DNA of 17,744 bases from a bacterium (GTDB lineage Archaea > Thermoproteota > Nitrososphaeria > Nitrososphaerales > CADDZS01). The stretch's first letter is position 1. Each line of letters opens with the position of its first letter. A program made the position numbers and the translations under genes. The notes under the pieces are model-generated. The model ran no database searches, had not been told where the DNA came from, and was given only the letters and a program-made list of their open reading frames with translations. The stretch lies in assembly GCA_027310845.1 (NCBI GenBank), contig DAIDAB010000022.1:444-18187 (forward strand), read 5' to 3'. Shown one piece after another: positions 1-7,564 of this stretch.

Positions 1-367
1 CTATGGGTTCGGAGGGAGCAGAATCAGTTGGATACCCGCGATCGAACGATTTGTTTCACGACTTGAGGAGAGAGGGCTAAGGCTCAGATATGGGGGAACT
101 TTCATTGGTGACTATAATCAGATTCTTCAGAGAGGAGGCATATTTTCATACCCTGCACTGAAGGGAAAACCAGAAGGCAAGTTGAGGATAATGTACGAAA
201 CCGCGCCGGTCTCACTGATAACCTTGGCAGCTGGAGGCTATTCCAGCGATGGTGCGCAATCAATCCTAGATGTTGAACCCAAATCACTTACTCAAACGAG
301 CGCCTTCTACACTGGAAATTCCGATCTCATCAAGGAGCTTGAGAGCGAAATCGCTTCCTCCAATTGA
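1..367 (+). CDS. fbp: Fructose-1,6-bisphosphatase class I, C-terminal part (5' truncated by window edge)
   Basis: The reading frame is open from base 2 to the TGA at 365-367 and gives about 121 residues; the start lies outside the window. The fragment matches the end of class I FBPase: a GGSR stretch near the left edge, RYGGTFIGD, then GGIFSYPA, a PEGKLR block followed by YE (the substrate-binding Lys and Glu region of the family), an AGG turn, and ILDVEPKSL near the end. The enzyme hydrolyses fructose 1,6-bisphosphate to fructose 6-phosphate in the cytosol, in gluconeogenesis. Many archaea use the bifunctional FBP aldolase/phosphatase instead, so a class I enzyme here is notable. Thirty-three bases separate it from the next plus-strand gene, so they may be co-transcribed. 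The family assignment rests on remembered motif order. Confidence 0.82.
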   Translation, partial: YGFGGSRISWIPAIERFVSRLEERGLRLRYGGTFIGDYNQILQRGGIFSYPALKGKPEGKLRIMYETAPVSLITLAAGGYSSDGAQSILDVEPKSLTQTSAFYTGNSDLIKELESEIASSN

Positions 368-400
368 TTTGATTCTCTCATTATCCAATTGTCTTAAAAC

Positions 401-1228
401 ATGAATTCGGGAGCACTAGCGGAGAGTGCAGAATACGTGCAGCGAGAGCAATTGCAGCTCCAAGGAATACAATTCCCGGCAACTATCAGGGATGAAGGAG
501 CTTCCATAGAATTGTTGAGCGTTGTTGCTTCGGGTTCTGGGACGGCAATAGAGCAGTGGATAGTTGAAAATCATTTTTCTTCCGACAAACAGTGGGGTCT
601 GATTTCACAGGCAAACACAAAGGAGGAAATCATACTTCTCTCTCTTTCTTTTCGCAAAGTCCTAAGGACAAGATACAAGATTTCTACTGGAAGACTGACC
701 AGACTGCAGGAAGAATCTACAGAACCTGAGATAGGAGAATTGCATTTCAGACCTGACGGTTCCCTCGAGCTTTATTCCGTGAGTGCCAAACAGCGAAACG
801 CAATTTTACATTCGCTCGAAGAGGCGATGGGAGACAAGGATGCGATAAAGACCCTCCTTCTTTCGAAGAAGTCGATGATTTCATTGATGAAGAATGCAAC
901 GGAGGTTTCCTCAGTTTCGCTTACCGGGCTCGGGAATCCCTTCTTCAGTGAAATGACGCTCTCCGGAGCAGATCCTTCAAATTCACGCACGTTCAAGGAG
1001 ATGATCTCAGGTGGCGTGATCAAATCATTCAGGGCGAAATTCCACATGGATTCGAACGTGTCGGGAGAAGAGAGAGCCCACGAGACACATTCAATGCTAG
1101 TGAGTGTGTCGAGCAACTGCAAGGTAAGGTTCTTTTCCGGCGGACAGAATGTTGTGGCGCAGTCGGATATCGAAGACTTCCTTAGTAGAGTCAAGAAGCT
1201 CGCGACGAGCGAAGCTGAGACAGCTTGA
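401..1228 (+). CDS. Conserved-looking protein of unknown function, 275 aa
   Basis: I do not recognise this protein. The ATG at 401 is the first start after the upstream FBPase gene, and the frame is open for 275 residues. It is soluble, with no signal peptide or membrane helix and a single cysteine. The sequence alternates beta-like and helical segments and has a GLGNPFF turn in the middle (about residue 178) and an amphipathic helix at the end. Its stop codon TGA (1226-1228) overlaps the TTG start of the next gene (1225), which implies translational coupling with the methyltransferase-like protein. It could be an archaeal lineage-specific protein working with that partner, but this is inferred from position only. 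Confidence 0.7.
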   Translation: MNSGALAESAEYVQREQLQLQGIQFPATIRDEGASIELLSVVASGSGTAIEQWIVENHFSSDKQWGLISQANTKEEIILLSLSFRKVLRTRYKISTGRLTRLQEESTEPEIGELHFRPDGSLELYSVSAKQRNAILHSLEEAMGDKDAIKTLLLSKKSMISLMKNATEVSSVSLTGLGNPFFSEMTLSGADPSNSRTFKEMISGGVIKSFRAKFHMDSNVSGEERAHETHSMLVSVSSNCKVRFFSGGQNVVAQSDIEDFLSRVKKLATSEAETA

Positions 1229-1737
1229 TCGAGGCCGGAAAAAGACCTTTCCTCTCTCTGGAAGCTTTAATCCTTGAAGAGAATGCCTCTGATATCTACC
1301 ACAATCTTGTAACTTCCTCGGAACCTGTCTTCATACTATTTCTGGGATGCGGCAGAGGAAAAGACTTACTCCGCCTTTCGCAGGATTTACAAGCTTCAAG
1401 GATATTAGGTGTAGACAGAGATGATTTCGATCTCGCACTTGCAGAGAGGCTGTTGAAGGATAGAGCAAGCGTCCAACTCTTAAATTACAAGGACTTTGAA
1501 AGACGGTATTCCGCTTTGGATACAAAGTATGATCTAGTGGTGGTCAGACAAGGCTTTGAGGTTGCCTCGCCTCTTCAAAAGATGAAGGATTTGTTTCTGA
1601 AAAGCGCTGGGGCGCTTATACTAATTGAAGAGGAAGTGCAGGAAACTGGGATAGTCAGGAGCTACGTTGAAAAACTGCGTTCTCTCGGGTTCAGCGATTT
1701 CAAAGAAGGCCTGGTTATGGAAAATCGAGCGGAGTAA
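1225..1737 (+). CDS. Small class I SAM-dependent methyltransferase-like protein, 170 aa
   Basis: The TTG start at 1225 overlaps the previous stop as TTGA. The protein has a Rossmann-type methyltransferase core: a glycine-rich motif I LGCGRGKDLL at about residues 40-49, an acidic end of strand 2 in GVDRDD (about 63-68), a YDLVVVRQGF strand where motif IV is expected, and a later ALILIEEE strand. At 170 residues it is close to a bare core with no obvious substrate domain, so the substrate cannot be read from the sequence. Family knowledge supports SAM binding; methylation itself is inferred. It ends 34 bases before the stop of the oppositely oriented Elp3 gene. Confidence 0.7.
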   Translation: MIEAGKRPFLSLEALILEENASDIYHNLVTSSEPVFILFLGCGRGKDLLRLSQDLQASRILGVDRDDFDLALAERLLKDRASVQLLNYKDFERRYSALDTKYDLVVVRQGFEVASPLQKMKDLFLKSAGALILIEEEVQETGIVRSYVEKLRSLGFSDFKEGLVMENRAE

Positions 1738-1771
1738 GTAAGATTCTTGCTTGCACGAAAATACAAAGATA

Positions 1772-3394
1772 TCAGAGGATCTTCGATACATAGGCGCCAG
1801 AATCTTTGTATCCCCGTCTCCTGTAATATTCCCTAGTTCCTGATGCCGAAATTACGATCTGTTTCTTCCTTCTGAATTCATCCCTCGAAATTTCCTCAGC
1901 TTCCAGAAGAAGGCGAGTGCCAAGGCCTCTGTGTTGAGTTTGAGCTTTATTTTGAGATCTTTCACCGATGGGAACCACAGTGCCGTAAACGTGGAGTTCT
2001 CGAACAAGCGAGGCATTCCGGCCATTTATTTCGGGCCTGTGCTCCTTCCCAGAGGGAATCCTGAGACGAAGGAACGCAAGCAGAGTGTCTCGCTTTTCCT
2101 GTTCGAGCGAGAGGAATATTTCATGTCCAGAAGACGCTTCGTAATCAATGCGCTTGAACACGATATTGCCAATTTTCAAGTCATTCGATTCATGAAATTC
2201 GGATTGCCTATGTCCAATCTCTCTACATCTAATACATCTACACCTCTCCCCACGTCTTGACATCTCATCAAGAACAATCTGCCGCAAATTGCCCGCCTTG
2301 GCGCCGCTTGTTATTTCATGCTTAGGTATCTCACGCTGAATCCTCATTATTCTGATCCATGGAGGAACTTGTTTCTTGAATCGTCGCAGAATTTCTACAA
2401 TCTGATCTAACTCGTATGGTCTGTATTGTCCCATGAGAAATTTTCTGTGAAGTGCAGTACCGTCAACTACGAGAGTGGGGTAGATCTTCAACATATCTGG
2501 CTTTAGTTTATCATCAGAGACAAGCATTTGCAAATCTTCCAGATCCTTGTCAGGATCCGAAACGGGCAACCCGGGCATCATATGCGCGACGATTTTGAAC
2601 GCAGAATCGCGAGCAACCTGAAAGGCATGATAGGTGTCAGAAACTGAGTGCCCTCGATTAACTGCGCGGAGCACCTCATCTCGCAAAGATTGGACTCCTA
2701 TCTCGACTCGCGTTGCTCCAAACGAGAGCAAGAGATCCACATGTTGACTCTTGCACCAATCCGGCTTCGTCTCTATTGTTAACCCGACGCAGCGGTGTGC
2801 TGCAAATTCGTTAGTTTTTTTTGCTTCTTCGATGGTTTCGGATTGCGTTTGATTAAGAGCATCGTAGCACTGTTTAACAAATTCCCTTTGATAGTCAAGT
2901 GGCATTGCCAAAATTGTACCTCCCAGAAGAATAAGCTCCACCTTGCTTGTATCATGCCCGTTGCTTGACAGCAAATCTAGCGTGTCAGTGACTTGAACAT
3001 GAGGATTGAAATCTCTCTGAATCCCAAAGGAAGCCGCTGGAGAATCGTGCGTATAGCTCTGTGGGGTGCCGAACCTGACGCCTCCGGGGCAGAAAGTGCA
3101 TGTGCCGTGAGGGCAGTCAAATGGCTTCGTGATTGAAGTTATCACCGCTACTCCGGATCTTGTGCGGATGCTCTTTCTGCGGAGGCTTTCTTCAAAGAAC
3201 CGCCTGTTCTCTGAGTTGAGAAACTTCAATATCTCGGAGTTCTTGGGAACGCGATCCAGCGAGTATTCTCTGCAAACGTCAAGTTTGGTTTTCCATATTG
3301 ATTCCTGCGAGATGTGTCCGCTTGATCCAAGGCGCTCCAATCTTCGCGCTAGCTCTTCGAGTGCTGTGCTCTTTGATCTGGTCTCGCTTTCCAA
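1772..3394 (-). CDS. elp3: Elp3, tRNA uridine-34 carboxymethyl-forming radical SAM/GNAT enzyme
   Basis: Archaeal Elp3 works alone to install the cm5U group on wobble uridine-34 of tRNA, using SAM radical chemistry and acetyl-CoA. The radical-SAM cluster motif C-x4-C-x2-C (CPHGTCTFCPGG) lies at residues 94-102 counted from this start. A TIETKPDWC segment and an RVEIGVQSL segment follow, as in the family. The C-terminal GNAT domain has its acetyl-CoA loop HRGLGTRLL near residue 488 and ends in a YYRRRGY block. I chose the TTG at 3394 because it gives 540 residues and about 93 residues before the first cluster cysteine, as I recall for the family, and a TATA-like box lies about 40 bases upstream. 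An in-frame TTG at 3466 would add 24 residues that do not look like the family. Confidence 0.93.
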   Translation of the reverse strand: MESETRSKSTALEELARRLERLGSSGHISQESIWKTKLDVCREYSLDRVPKNSEILKFLNSENRRFFEESLRRKSIRTRSGVAVITSITKPFDCPHGTCTFCPGGVRFGTPQSYTHDSPAASFGIQRDFNPHVQVTDTLDLLSSNGHDTSKVELILLGGTILAMPLDYQREFVKQCYDALNQTQSETIEEAKKTNEFAAHRCVGLTIETKPDWCKSQHVDLLLSFGATRVEIGVQSLRDEVLRAVNRGHSVSDTYHAFQVARDSAFKIVAHMMPGLPVSDPDKDLEDLQMLVSDDKLKPDMLKIYPTLVVDGTALHRKFLMGQYRPYELDQIVEILRRFKKQVPPWIRIMRIQREIPKHEITSGAKAGNLRQIVLDEMSRRGERCRCIRCREIGHRQSEFHESNDLKIGNIVFKRIDYEASSGHEIFLSLEQEKRDTLLAFLRLRIPSGKEHRPEINGRNASLVRELHVYGTVVPIGERSQNKAQTQHRGLGTRLLLEAEEISRDEFRRKKQIVISASGTREYYRRRGYKDSGAYVSKIL

Positions 3395-3430
3395 AAGAAA
3401 AAGGCCCCGGTGTTCAAGCAGATTCCAATG

Positions 3431-3438
3431 AGTTATAT
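3431..3438 (-). promoter_or_regulatory. TATA-like box for elp3
   Basis: The minus strand reads ATATAACT here. An archaeal TATA box sits about 25 bases before the transcript start, so this predicts a start near 3409 and a leader of about 15 bases before the TTG at 3394. A competing minus-strand reading at 3489-3498 (GTATAAGAAA) would instead suit the upstream TTG at 3466 as a leaderless start. Confidence 0.35.
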
Positions 3439-3488
3439 GAGTTGACGCTCTATCAAATGGGCACAAGAATGACTGGGAAAGAATGCGA

Positions 3489-3498
3489 TTTCTTATAC
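3489..3498 (+). promoter_or_regulatory. TATA-like box for the exported protein gene
   Basis: The plus strand reads TTTCTTATAC just before 3499. A start about 25 bases downstream falls near 3520, which is after the in-frame TTG at 3509 and before the ATG at 3542. It therefore favours the ATG as the start of the exported protein. Confidence 0.4.
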
Positions 3499-3541
3499 AT
3501 GGATAGTTTTGACATCTCGCAAGCGACGGAAATACTGTGGC

Positions 3542-4108
3542 ATGAGGCTAACGCGTATCAAATTCGCTGGGATTGTCCTAGTCGTCATGGTGGTAGTAAC
3601 ACTTACGGCCTGGTCGGCAAGCTCGCCACCAGTGCTTACAGTTCGGTCCCAATCGCAACTTGACAGTACTCTCTTTTCATATGCGCGTTCGTTCTCAACG
3701 CAGAACTTTACTGATGGATCTGGCATTTACACTTTCAAATTTGGTTTTGACTACCCGAATACAACGGTGTCACAGGGAGAGCGAATAGAGCTTGGCATCT
3801 ATTGTGCTCTGGTAAATCAACAGATCACTTCGCCCTTCACGAGAGGCATTGCCCTGAATCTGCAGAGTGGCTCACTTTTGGTCAATAATAGAGAGGATTC
3901 GAGCATCAAGATCGTTTCAAAAACGCAACCAGGCCTGCAGGCATATTATATCCAGAATCCAAACACGAATATTCCTCTGGGTTCGTACAACATTACAGCG
4001 CGTTTGCTCCTCGAGACTATCGATGACAATTATGTGGGGAATCTTCAAGGAACTCTTCAAGTTGTCAACCTGAATGGCGTGCTAAACATAACTTCGTCTC
4101 CGACGTAA
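3542..4108 (+). CDS. Exported or membrane-anchored protein of unknown function, 188 aa
   Basis: From the ATG at 3542 the protein opens with MRLTRIK and then a long hydrophobic stretch (about residues 8-25), a signal peptide or uncleaved anchor. The rest is hydrophilic and beta-rich, with many Asn-x-Ser/Thr sites (NFT, NTT, NIT near the middle and end), consistent with an N-glycosylated outer-surface domain in archaea. The pattern resembles a small immunoglobulin-like or CARDB-type fold, with a 'PNTNIPLGSYNITARL' strand-turn-strand, but I cannot name a family. The in-frame TTG at 3509 would add 11 residues before the signal and sits upstream of the predicted transcript start. The gene stands alone, divergent from elp3. 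Confidence 0.7.
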   Translation: MRLTRIKFAGIVLVVMVVVTLTAWSASSPPVLTVRSQSQLDSTLFSYARSFSTQNFTDGSGIYTFKFGFDYPNTTVSQGERIELGIYCALVNQQITSPFTRGIALNLQSGSLLVNNREDSSIKIVSKTQPGLQAYYIQNPNTNIPLGSYNITARLLLETIDDNYVGNLQGTLQVVNLNGVLNITSSPT

Positions 4109-4117
4109 CCTACTGCA

Positions 4118-4134
4118 CATGTTCAAAGAACATG
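4118..4134 (+). terminator. Perfect hairpin after the exported protein gene
   Basis: CATGTTC and GAACATG form a perfect 7-bp stem with a three-base AAA loop, beginning 10 bases after the stop codon. No T-run follows, so it may be an mRNA 3'-end hairpin or an operator rather than an intrinsic terminator. Confidence 0.3.
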
Positions 4135-4200
4135 AAGATTGAACGACCTGCGACAAATCCTCCCTCCAAGATATGTCAAATCTCCTCCCATTCTACCAAT

Positions 4201-4214
4201 GAAAAGCGCTTTTC
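4201..4214. repeat. 14-bp perfect palindrome in the spacer before the HIT gene
   Basis: GAAAAGCGCTTTTC is a perfect palindrome, followed by TTCTTG. It lies 57 bases upstream of the HIT gene start and 92 bases after the previous stop. It could bind a dimeric regulator, or its T-rich right half could help end the upstream transcript. The rest of the 4109-4270 spacer shows no gene. Confidence 0.4.
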
Positions 4215-4270
4215 TTCTTGAAAGGCTTTGATGATAGCAATTGTCGAGGAAAGATTTAGAAAATTGAATC

Positions 4271-4765
4271 TTGACGGCAGTGCAAGTAACAGCCGCGAAA
4301 ACGCCATTGAGCAAGAAATCAAAAGAGAGGCTATTCAACTCAGCTAGCGTGCCTCCGGAGAAATGTATATTTTGCAAGATCGTGAATAAGGAACTGCCAT
4401 CGCATGTAATTTTCGAAGACAACGAGTACATTGCCTTCCTAGACAATCATCCATTCAATGAGGGACACACTCTAGTGTGCCCGAAGAAGCATGGCGAGAC
4501 TGTGTGGGACATGTCCCAAGAGGAGATAGGCGGATTGTTCATGCTTGCTTCGCGGGTTTCAAAGGCTCTCGTGAAGGCCACAGGAGCTGATGGATTTAGG
4601 TTCGTTCAAAACAACGGCGAAGCTGCAAATCAGATAGTGCCGCATGTGCACGTACATACGATCCCAGTTCGACTCTCGGACAAGGGAAAGTGGCTTGATA
4701 GGAAGAAACTACCACCTGAGGATATGGAGAGAATAGCCCAAAGTATTAAGGGATTCATCGAGTAA
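4271..4765 (+). CDS. HIT-family nucleotide hydrolase
   Basis: Histidine-triad proteins hydrolyse phosphoramidates and adenylated or diadenosine nucleotides in the cytosol. The triad HVHVHT is at residues 125-130, with H127 the expected nucleophile. The N-terminal CIFCKI (C32, C35) with H66 forms the usual HINT-type zinc site. A FRFVQNNGEAANQ block precedes the triad, as in the family. An in-frame TGA at 4265 limits the start: TTG 4271 is the first available, GTG 4280 is an alternative, and the first 25-odd residues are a poorly conserved, basic extension. The exact nucleotide substrate cannot be told. Its stop is 15 bases from the stop of the convergent oxidase gene. Confidence 0.88.
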   Translation: MTAVQVTAAKTPLSKKSKERLFNSASVPPEKCIFCKIVNKELPSHVIFEDNEYIAFLDNHPFNEGHTLVCPKKHGETVWDMSQEEIGGLFMLASRVSKALVKATGADGFRFVQNNGEAANQIVPHVHVHTIPVRLSDKGKWLDRKKLPPEDMERIAQSIKGFIE

Positions 4766-4780
4766 TTTGAAAGCGCGGTT

Positions 4781-5974
4781 TCAGGCAATAGTGTTGACTG
4801 AAGCGATCCTCGAAGAAAACAGATCTCCTGTTTTGAAACGCGAAAGAGAAAAGCGATTCCAATCGAAGGTGGGATCGTCAATGCCACAGACCATCTCTGC
4901 AGTCATCAATCCGAGGGCGGGGCATAATTTGAATCCGTGACCGCTCAAACCAACGCAGCAAAATGCACTGGGCAGACCGATCTGTGATAGTTCGTCAATA
5001 ATGGGGTGCTGGTCTGGAGTCATGTCGTACATTCCAATGTAGCTAGAGTGAACAATTCCTTCGCGCATTGCGGGGATCCTTTGCGAGATGACTTCAGAGA
5101 GGAAGTCAAGAAATTCAAAGGGAACCTCTACAGGGAGGGATTCGGGTTCTACCTTCCGGGAATCAAATTCAGGGTCCAGACTCCCGGCAAAAAAGAGCGA
5201 ATTTCCTTCTGGTTTATAGTATGTCTTGCTGGGAAAATCAGCGACGCTTGGCTTCAAGCCTTCGTATTGCTTAGGGCGTCTAAGGATCACGACTGGATGT
5301 GCGGCGGCCCAGATAGGAAGTTCTTCCGTAATATCACTCTGCACCAGCAATTTGTTTGTCCAGACGTTAGTGCAAAGCACTGCCTTGGAGCAATGAATTC
5401 TTCGTCCGCCAACAAGCTCAACGGCGTCGAGCTTTCCAGATAAGTCATAGCTTAATCCGGATAGTTCCAGACCTCCAAGTATCTCCGTTCCGAGTTCTCT
5501 TGCCTTGGAAGCGTAAGAATTCGCAGTTGCGACAGGATCAGCATAGCCACTGTCAGGTTCATAGTGGACAAACTCATCGTCAGAAATATTTAGTTCAGGG
5601 AAGCGCTTTGCTGCTTCCTGACTTTCAAGGCGCTCTGTCCTCACCCCCACTCGCGCAAGAATGGGAAGCACAGAGTCCAAAGCTTGCTTACTAACAGAGT
5701 TACCGAGGAAGAGCATGCCATTATTTACGAATCCGGAATTGCCGATTTCTCCAAAGTTCTTGAGGGCTTGCAACGAGTAGTACGCCATACGTGCCACTAT
5801 TTCGTTACTGTAGTGATTTCTGACGAGCGCAGTGGATCGGCTCGTCATTCCGGAAGCTGGCTGTCCTCTGTCTATTAGCGCCACCTTTTGTCCCATTTTG
5901 GACAAGTGATAAGCTGCAGATGCTCCTGTGGATCCTGCGCCCACAACAACTATTGGTCTCTCGCTGGTTGACAC
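4781..5974 (-). CDS. FAD-dependent amine/amino-acid oxidoreductase (DAO family)
   Basis: The N-terminus carries the dinucleotide-binding motif IVVVGAGSTGASAAY (about residues 8-22) with the acidic end of strand 2 in VALIDRG. A C-terminal MTPDQHPIID block and a GLSGHGFKLCPALG block are typical of the DAO fold (sarcosine oxidase, glycine oxidase, D-amino-acid dehydrogenase). The enzyme should oxidise the C-N bond of a secondary or primary amine or amino acid; the substrate is not readable. I start it at GTG 5974, one base after the TAA of the upstream dehydrogenase remnant, which gives 397 residues. The ATG at 6031 would add 19 residues lying inside the dehydrogenase frame. The pair was probably an operon, and this gene remains intact while its partner has decayed. 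Confidence 0.87.
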   Translation of the reverse strand: MSTSERPIVVVGAGSTGASAAYHLSKMGQKVALIDRGQPASGMTSRSTALVRNHYSNEIVARMAYYSLQALKNFGEIGNSGFVNNGMLFLGNSVSKQALDSVLPILARVGVRTERLESQEAAKRFPELNISDDEFVHYEPDSGYADPVATANSYASKARELGTEILGGLELSGLSYDLSGKLDAVELVGGRRIHCSKAVLCTNVWTNKLLVQSDITEELPIWAAAHPVVILRRPKQYEGLKPSVADFPSKTYYKPEGNSLFFAGSLDPEFDSRKVEPESLPVEVPFEFLDFLSEVISQRIPAMREGIVHSSYIGMYDMTPDQHPIIDELSQIGLPSAFCCVGLSGHGFKLCPALGLMTAEMVCGIDDPTFDWNRFSLSRFKTGDLFSSRIASVNTIA

Positions 5975-5975
5975 G

Positions 5976-6720
5976 TTAAATGAGCCCGCCGTTCGCAGTG
6001 TAGATTGCTCCGATAACAAACGACGAATCATCAGAAGCTATGAAGAGCGTGATTCTGGCAATTTCTTCGGGCTTCCCCAACCTGCCCATAGGTATGAGGG
6101 AACTCATGACGAACTCTCTGAGATCCTTGCCAATGAATCTGTGCAGGAGTGGAGTGTCGACGGGGTGTGGGGCAATGCAGTTCACTCTGTTCCCTTTATT
6201 CGCCCAGTTCTTGGACATTGCTTTGCTGAGTGCAATCATAGCGCTTTTGGAAGCGGCGTACGCATCAATTGATGGGATTGGTGAAGGGCCCAGGTCGGCA
6301 GAAATATTGATCACAGCGCCGCCTTTGCGGTTCCTAAGCAAATAAGGAATCGAATACTTGCAGAAGAGGAACATGCTTTCCACATTGGTGTCCATGACCT
6401 TGTCAAACTACTCTTCCTATAGATCGGGCTCAGAGCCAGGCATCTCGATGCCTGCGCGATTTGTCACAATGTCGAGTTTGCGAAAGCTCTTCAGACATCG
6501 TTCGACGGCTCCTTGAACTTCGGCGCTTATTGTCAGGTTGGTGCCAAATCTTTGCACGTTGCTTCTCGAACGATTGTACATCCCGGCTGTGCTTAATATT
6601 CGCTTCAAAGAATGAGGCACCGCTGTCGATGAAAGGATCTATTGTCTTCCGACCAATGCCTGATGCTGCACCGGTGACTAGTGCGACTTTGCCTTCAAGT
6701 GCCTGGGATCTCTTTGGCAA
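5976..6720 (-). pseudogene. Decayed short-chain dehydrogenase/reductase (SDR)
   Basis: Three pieces in order make one classical SDR of about 248 codons. Starting at TTG 6720, the first frame gives the cofactor motif TGAASGIG. The reading then shifts by one base near 6545-6555, after QRAK, into the frame giving FGTNLT, KLDIV and AGIEMPG. Two in-frame TAG codons follow (6417-6419 and 6408-6410), two codons apart, before FDKVMDTNV. The 3' part keeps the catalytic YAASK and the terminal YTANGGLI. The usual NNAG motif reads TNRAG, a further sign of relaxed selection. An intact enzyme would have reduced or oxidised an alcohol/ketone with NAD(P). The remnant leads directly into the intact FAD oxidase gene. 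Translation from the ATG at 6395 would give only the C-terminal half. Confidence 0.85.
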
Positions 6721-6742
6721 TAAATCCTGAAAACGTTAAGCG

Positions 6743-6753
6743 AATATTAAAAG
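6743..6753 (-). promoter_or_regulatory. TATA-like box of the SDR-oxidase unit
   Basis: The minus strand reads CTTTTAATATT, centred about 27 bases before the TTG at 6720. That fits a leaderless transcript starting at or next to this codon, so the promoter of the decayed SDR may still drive the intact oxidase gene. The rest of the 6721-6894 spacer shows no gene. Confidence 0.4.
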
Positions 6754-6894
6754 CGAGTCTCTCCATTAAAGTTTCGCATTCCTATTTGGAGACGACGGTT
6801 CAAAAATACATGGAGACAAGCTACGTGTATTTCTTCGAGAATTTAACCTTGGGTCATGATCCCTATATCAAGTGGGCCAAATGCGCAGTGGTCA

Positions 6895-7389
6895 TCAGCC
6901 CTTATAGCTTAGAATTTTAGTGATCTTCATCTCAAAAATGCTCGCTTGGCATTCTGCCAGTGAAGCGTAATTGAACGAGCTTTTCGGAATCCAATCTTTT
7001 ACTTCTGAAAGAATCCTTGCCAAAAGAGAGTCAACCATCTCGCATACTCGCCCTACCTCTTTGGCTTCTCCTTCTAAGTAGACCGCCTTACCACCAGATG
7101 TAGTCGCAAAAGACACGCGTCCATCTCGATGAAGGTTCTTGTAGCAGACGGACTGTGGATCAGCATAGGTGTACAACTTGCCTTCCACATACGCAACTGG
7201 ATTCCACGCCGTGTGAGGAGATCCGTCGCTTCTGACGGTTGCGACAACTCCGTCTTTTACCTGTTGGTTAATAAAATCAACTACTTCTTCCGCATTCATT
7301 GTAGTTGGCATTATGGTTCGAGTAAAGGAACTTGACTTCTTCAAGCTGCCGTCCAGCAATGTTTGCAGTCTTTGATTATCAGATGCCAT
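6895..7389 (-). CDS. Pyridoxamine 5'-phosphate oxidase-like split-barrel flavoprotein
   Basis: The protein begins at ATG 7389 and is 164 residues long. After a 25-residue leader, residues 26-110 follow the FMN/F420-binding split-barrel pattern: VATVRSDGSPHTAWNPVAYV, then KLYTYAD, KNLHRDGRVSFATT, and a strand with YLEGEAKEVG. These are the paired strands of the PNPOx-like fold. Such proteins bind FMN or F420 and reduce small substrates or act in haem or cofactor metabolism; the precise role cannot be read here. It stands as its own unit with a promoter and a repeated element upstream. A second family member lies at 13430-13870, with little close similarity. Confidence 0.8.
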   Translation of the reverse strand: MASDNQRLQTLLDGSLKKSSSFTRTIMPTTMNAEEVVDFINQQVKDGVVATVRSDGSPHTAWNPVAYVEGKLYTYADPQSVCYKNLHRDGRVSFATTSGGKAVYLEGEAKEVGRVCEMVDSLLARILSEVKDWIPKSSFNYASLAECQASIFEMKITKILSYKG

Positions 7390-7395
7390 GCCTTA

Positions 7396-7418
7396 AGATC
7401 ACTTGAGATAGATCACTT
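7396..7418. repeat. Tandem 9-bp direct repeat, possible operator
   Basis: AGATCACTT occurs twice, at 7396-7404 and 7410-7418, separated by five bases. The copies lie between the TATA-like box and the start of the split-barrel gene and cover the predicted transcript start near 7410. That is the usual place for an archaeal repressor to block RNA polymerase. The regulator is unknown. Confidence 0.4.
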
Positions 7419-7430
7419 AACTTTCTAATC

Positions 7431-7441
7431 TGATAAAACTT
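7431..7441 (-). promoter_or_regulatory. TATA-like box for the split-barrel flavoprotein gene
   Basis: The minus strand reads AGTTTTATCAG here, with a predicted transcript start near 7410 and a leader of about 20 bases. Upstream (7442-7564) the spacer holds only a 10-bp palindrome, GACATATGTC at 7496-7505, and no gene that I can see. Confidence 0.4.
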
Positions 7442-7564
7442 CTGAGATTATGGAGAAATCGCCCAAATTCAGGCTCACGTCAGAATCCCGATCAGGACAT
7501 ATGTCTTACATTAAACGATGTCTCCGGCAATAACGCGTTCTGCGATGTTTCCTACGTTCAAAAG

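Noticed and set aside
772..1194. A 140-codon minus-strand frame antisense to the 275-residue protein
   Set aside because: The plus-strand frame is longer, begins just after fbp and couples to the next gene; the antisense frame has no support of its own.
3466..3466. TTG 3466 as the start of Elp3
   Set aside because: It adds 24 residues unlike the family and makes the protein longer than usual; it cannot be fully excluded because a TATA-like box also lies at the right distance.
5006..5443. A 145-codon plus-strand open frame antisense to the FAD oxidase
   Set aside because: The opposite strand encodes a clear DAO-family enzyme with cofactor motifs; this frame has no recognisable domain and no promoter.
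5975..6031. ATG 6031 as the start of the FAD oxidase
   Set aside because: It would put 19 unconserved residues inside the SDR C-terminal coding region; GTG 5974, one base after the SDR stop, leaves a normal short lead before the FAD motif.
6408..6419. The two TAG codons in the SDR as pyrrolysine or readthrough sites
   Set aside because: They occur together with a frameshift and a damaged NNAG motif, and SDR enzymes have no use for a special residue there; gene decay explains all of it.
7496..7505. The 10-bp palindrome GACATATGTC as an operator
   Set aside because: It is short, lies far upstream of the promoter and is expected by chance at this length, so it is noted only in the spacer description.
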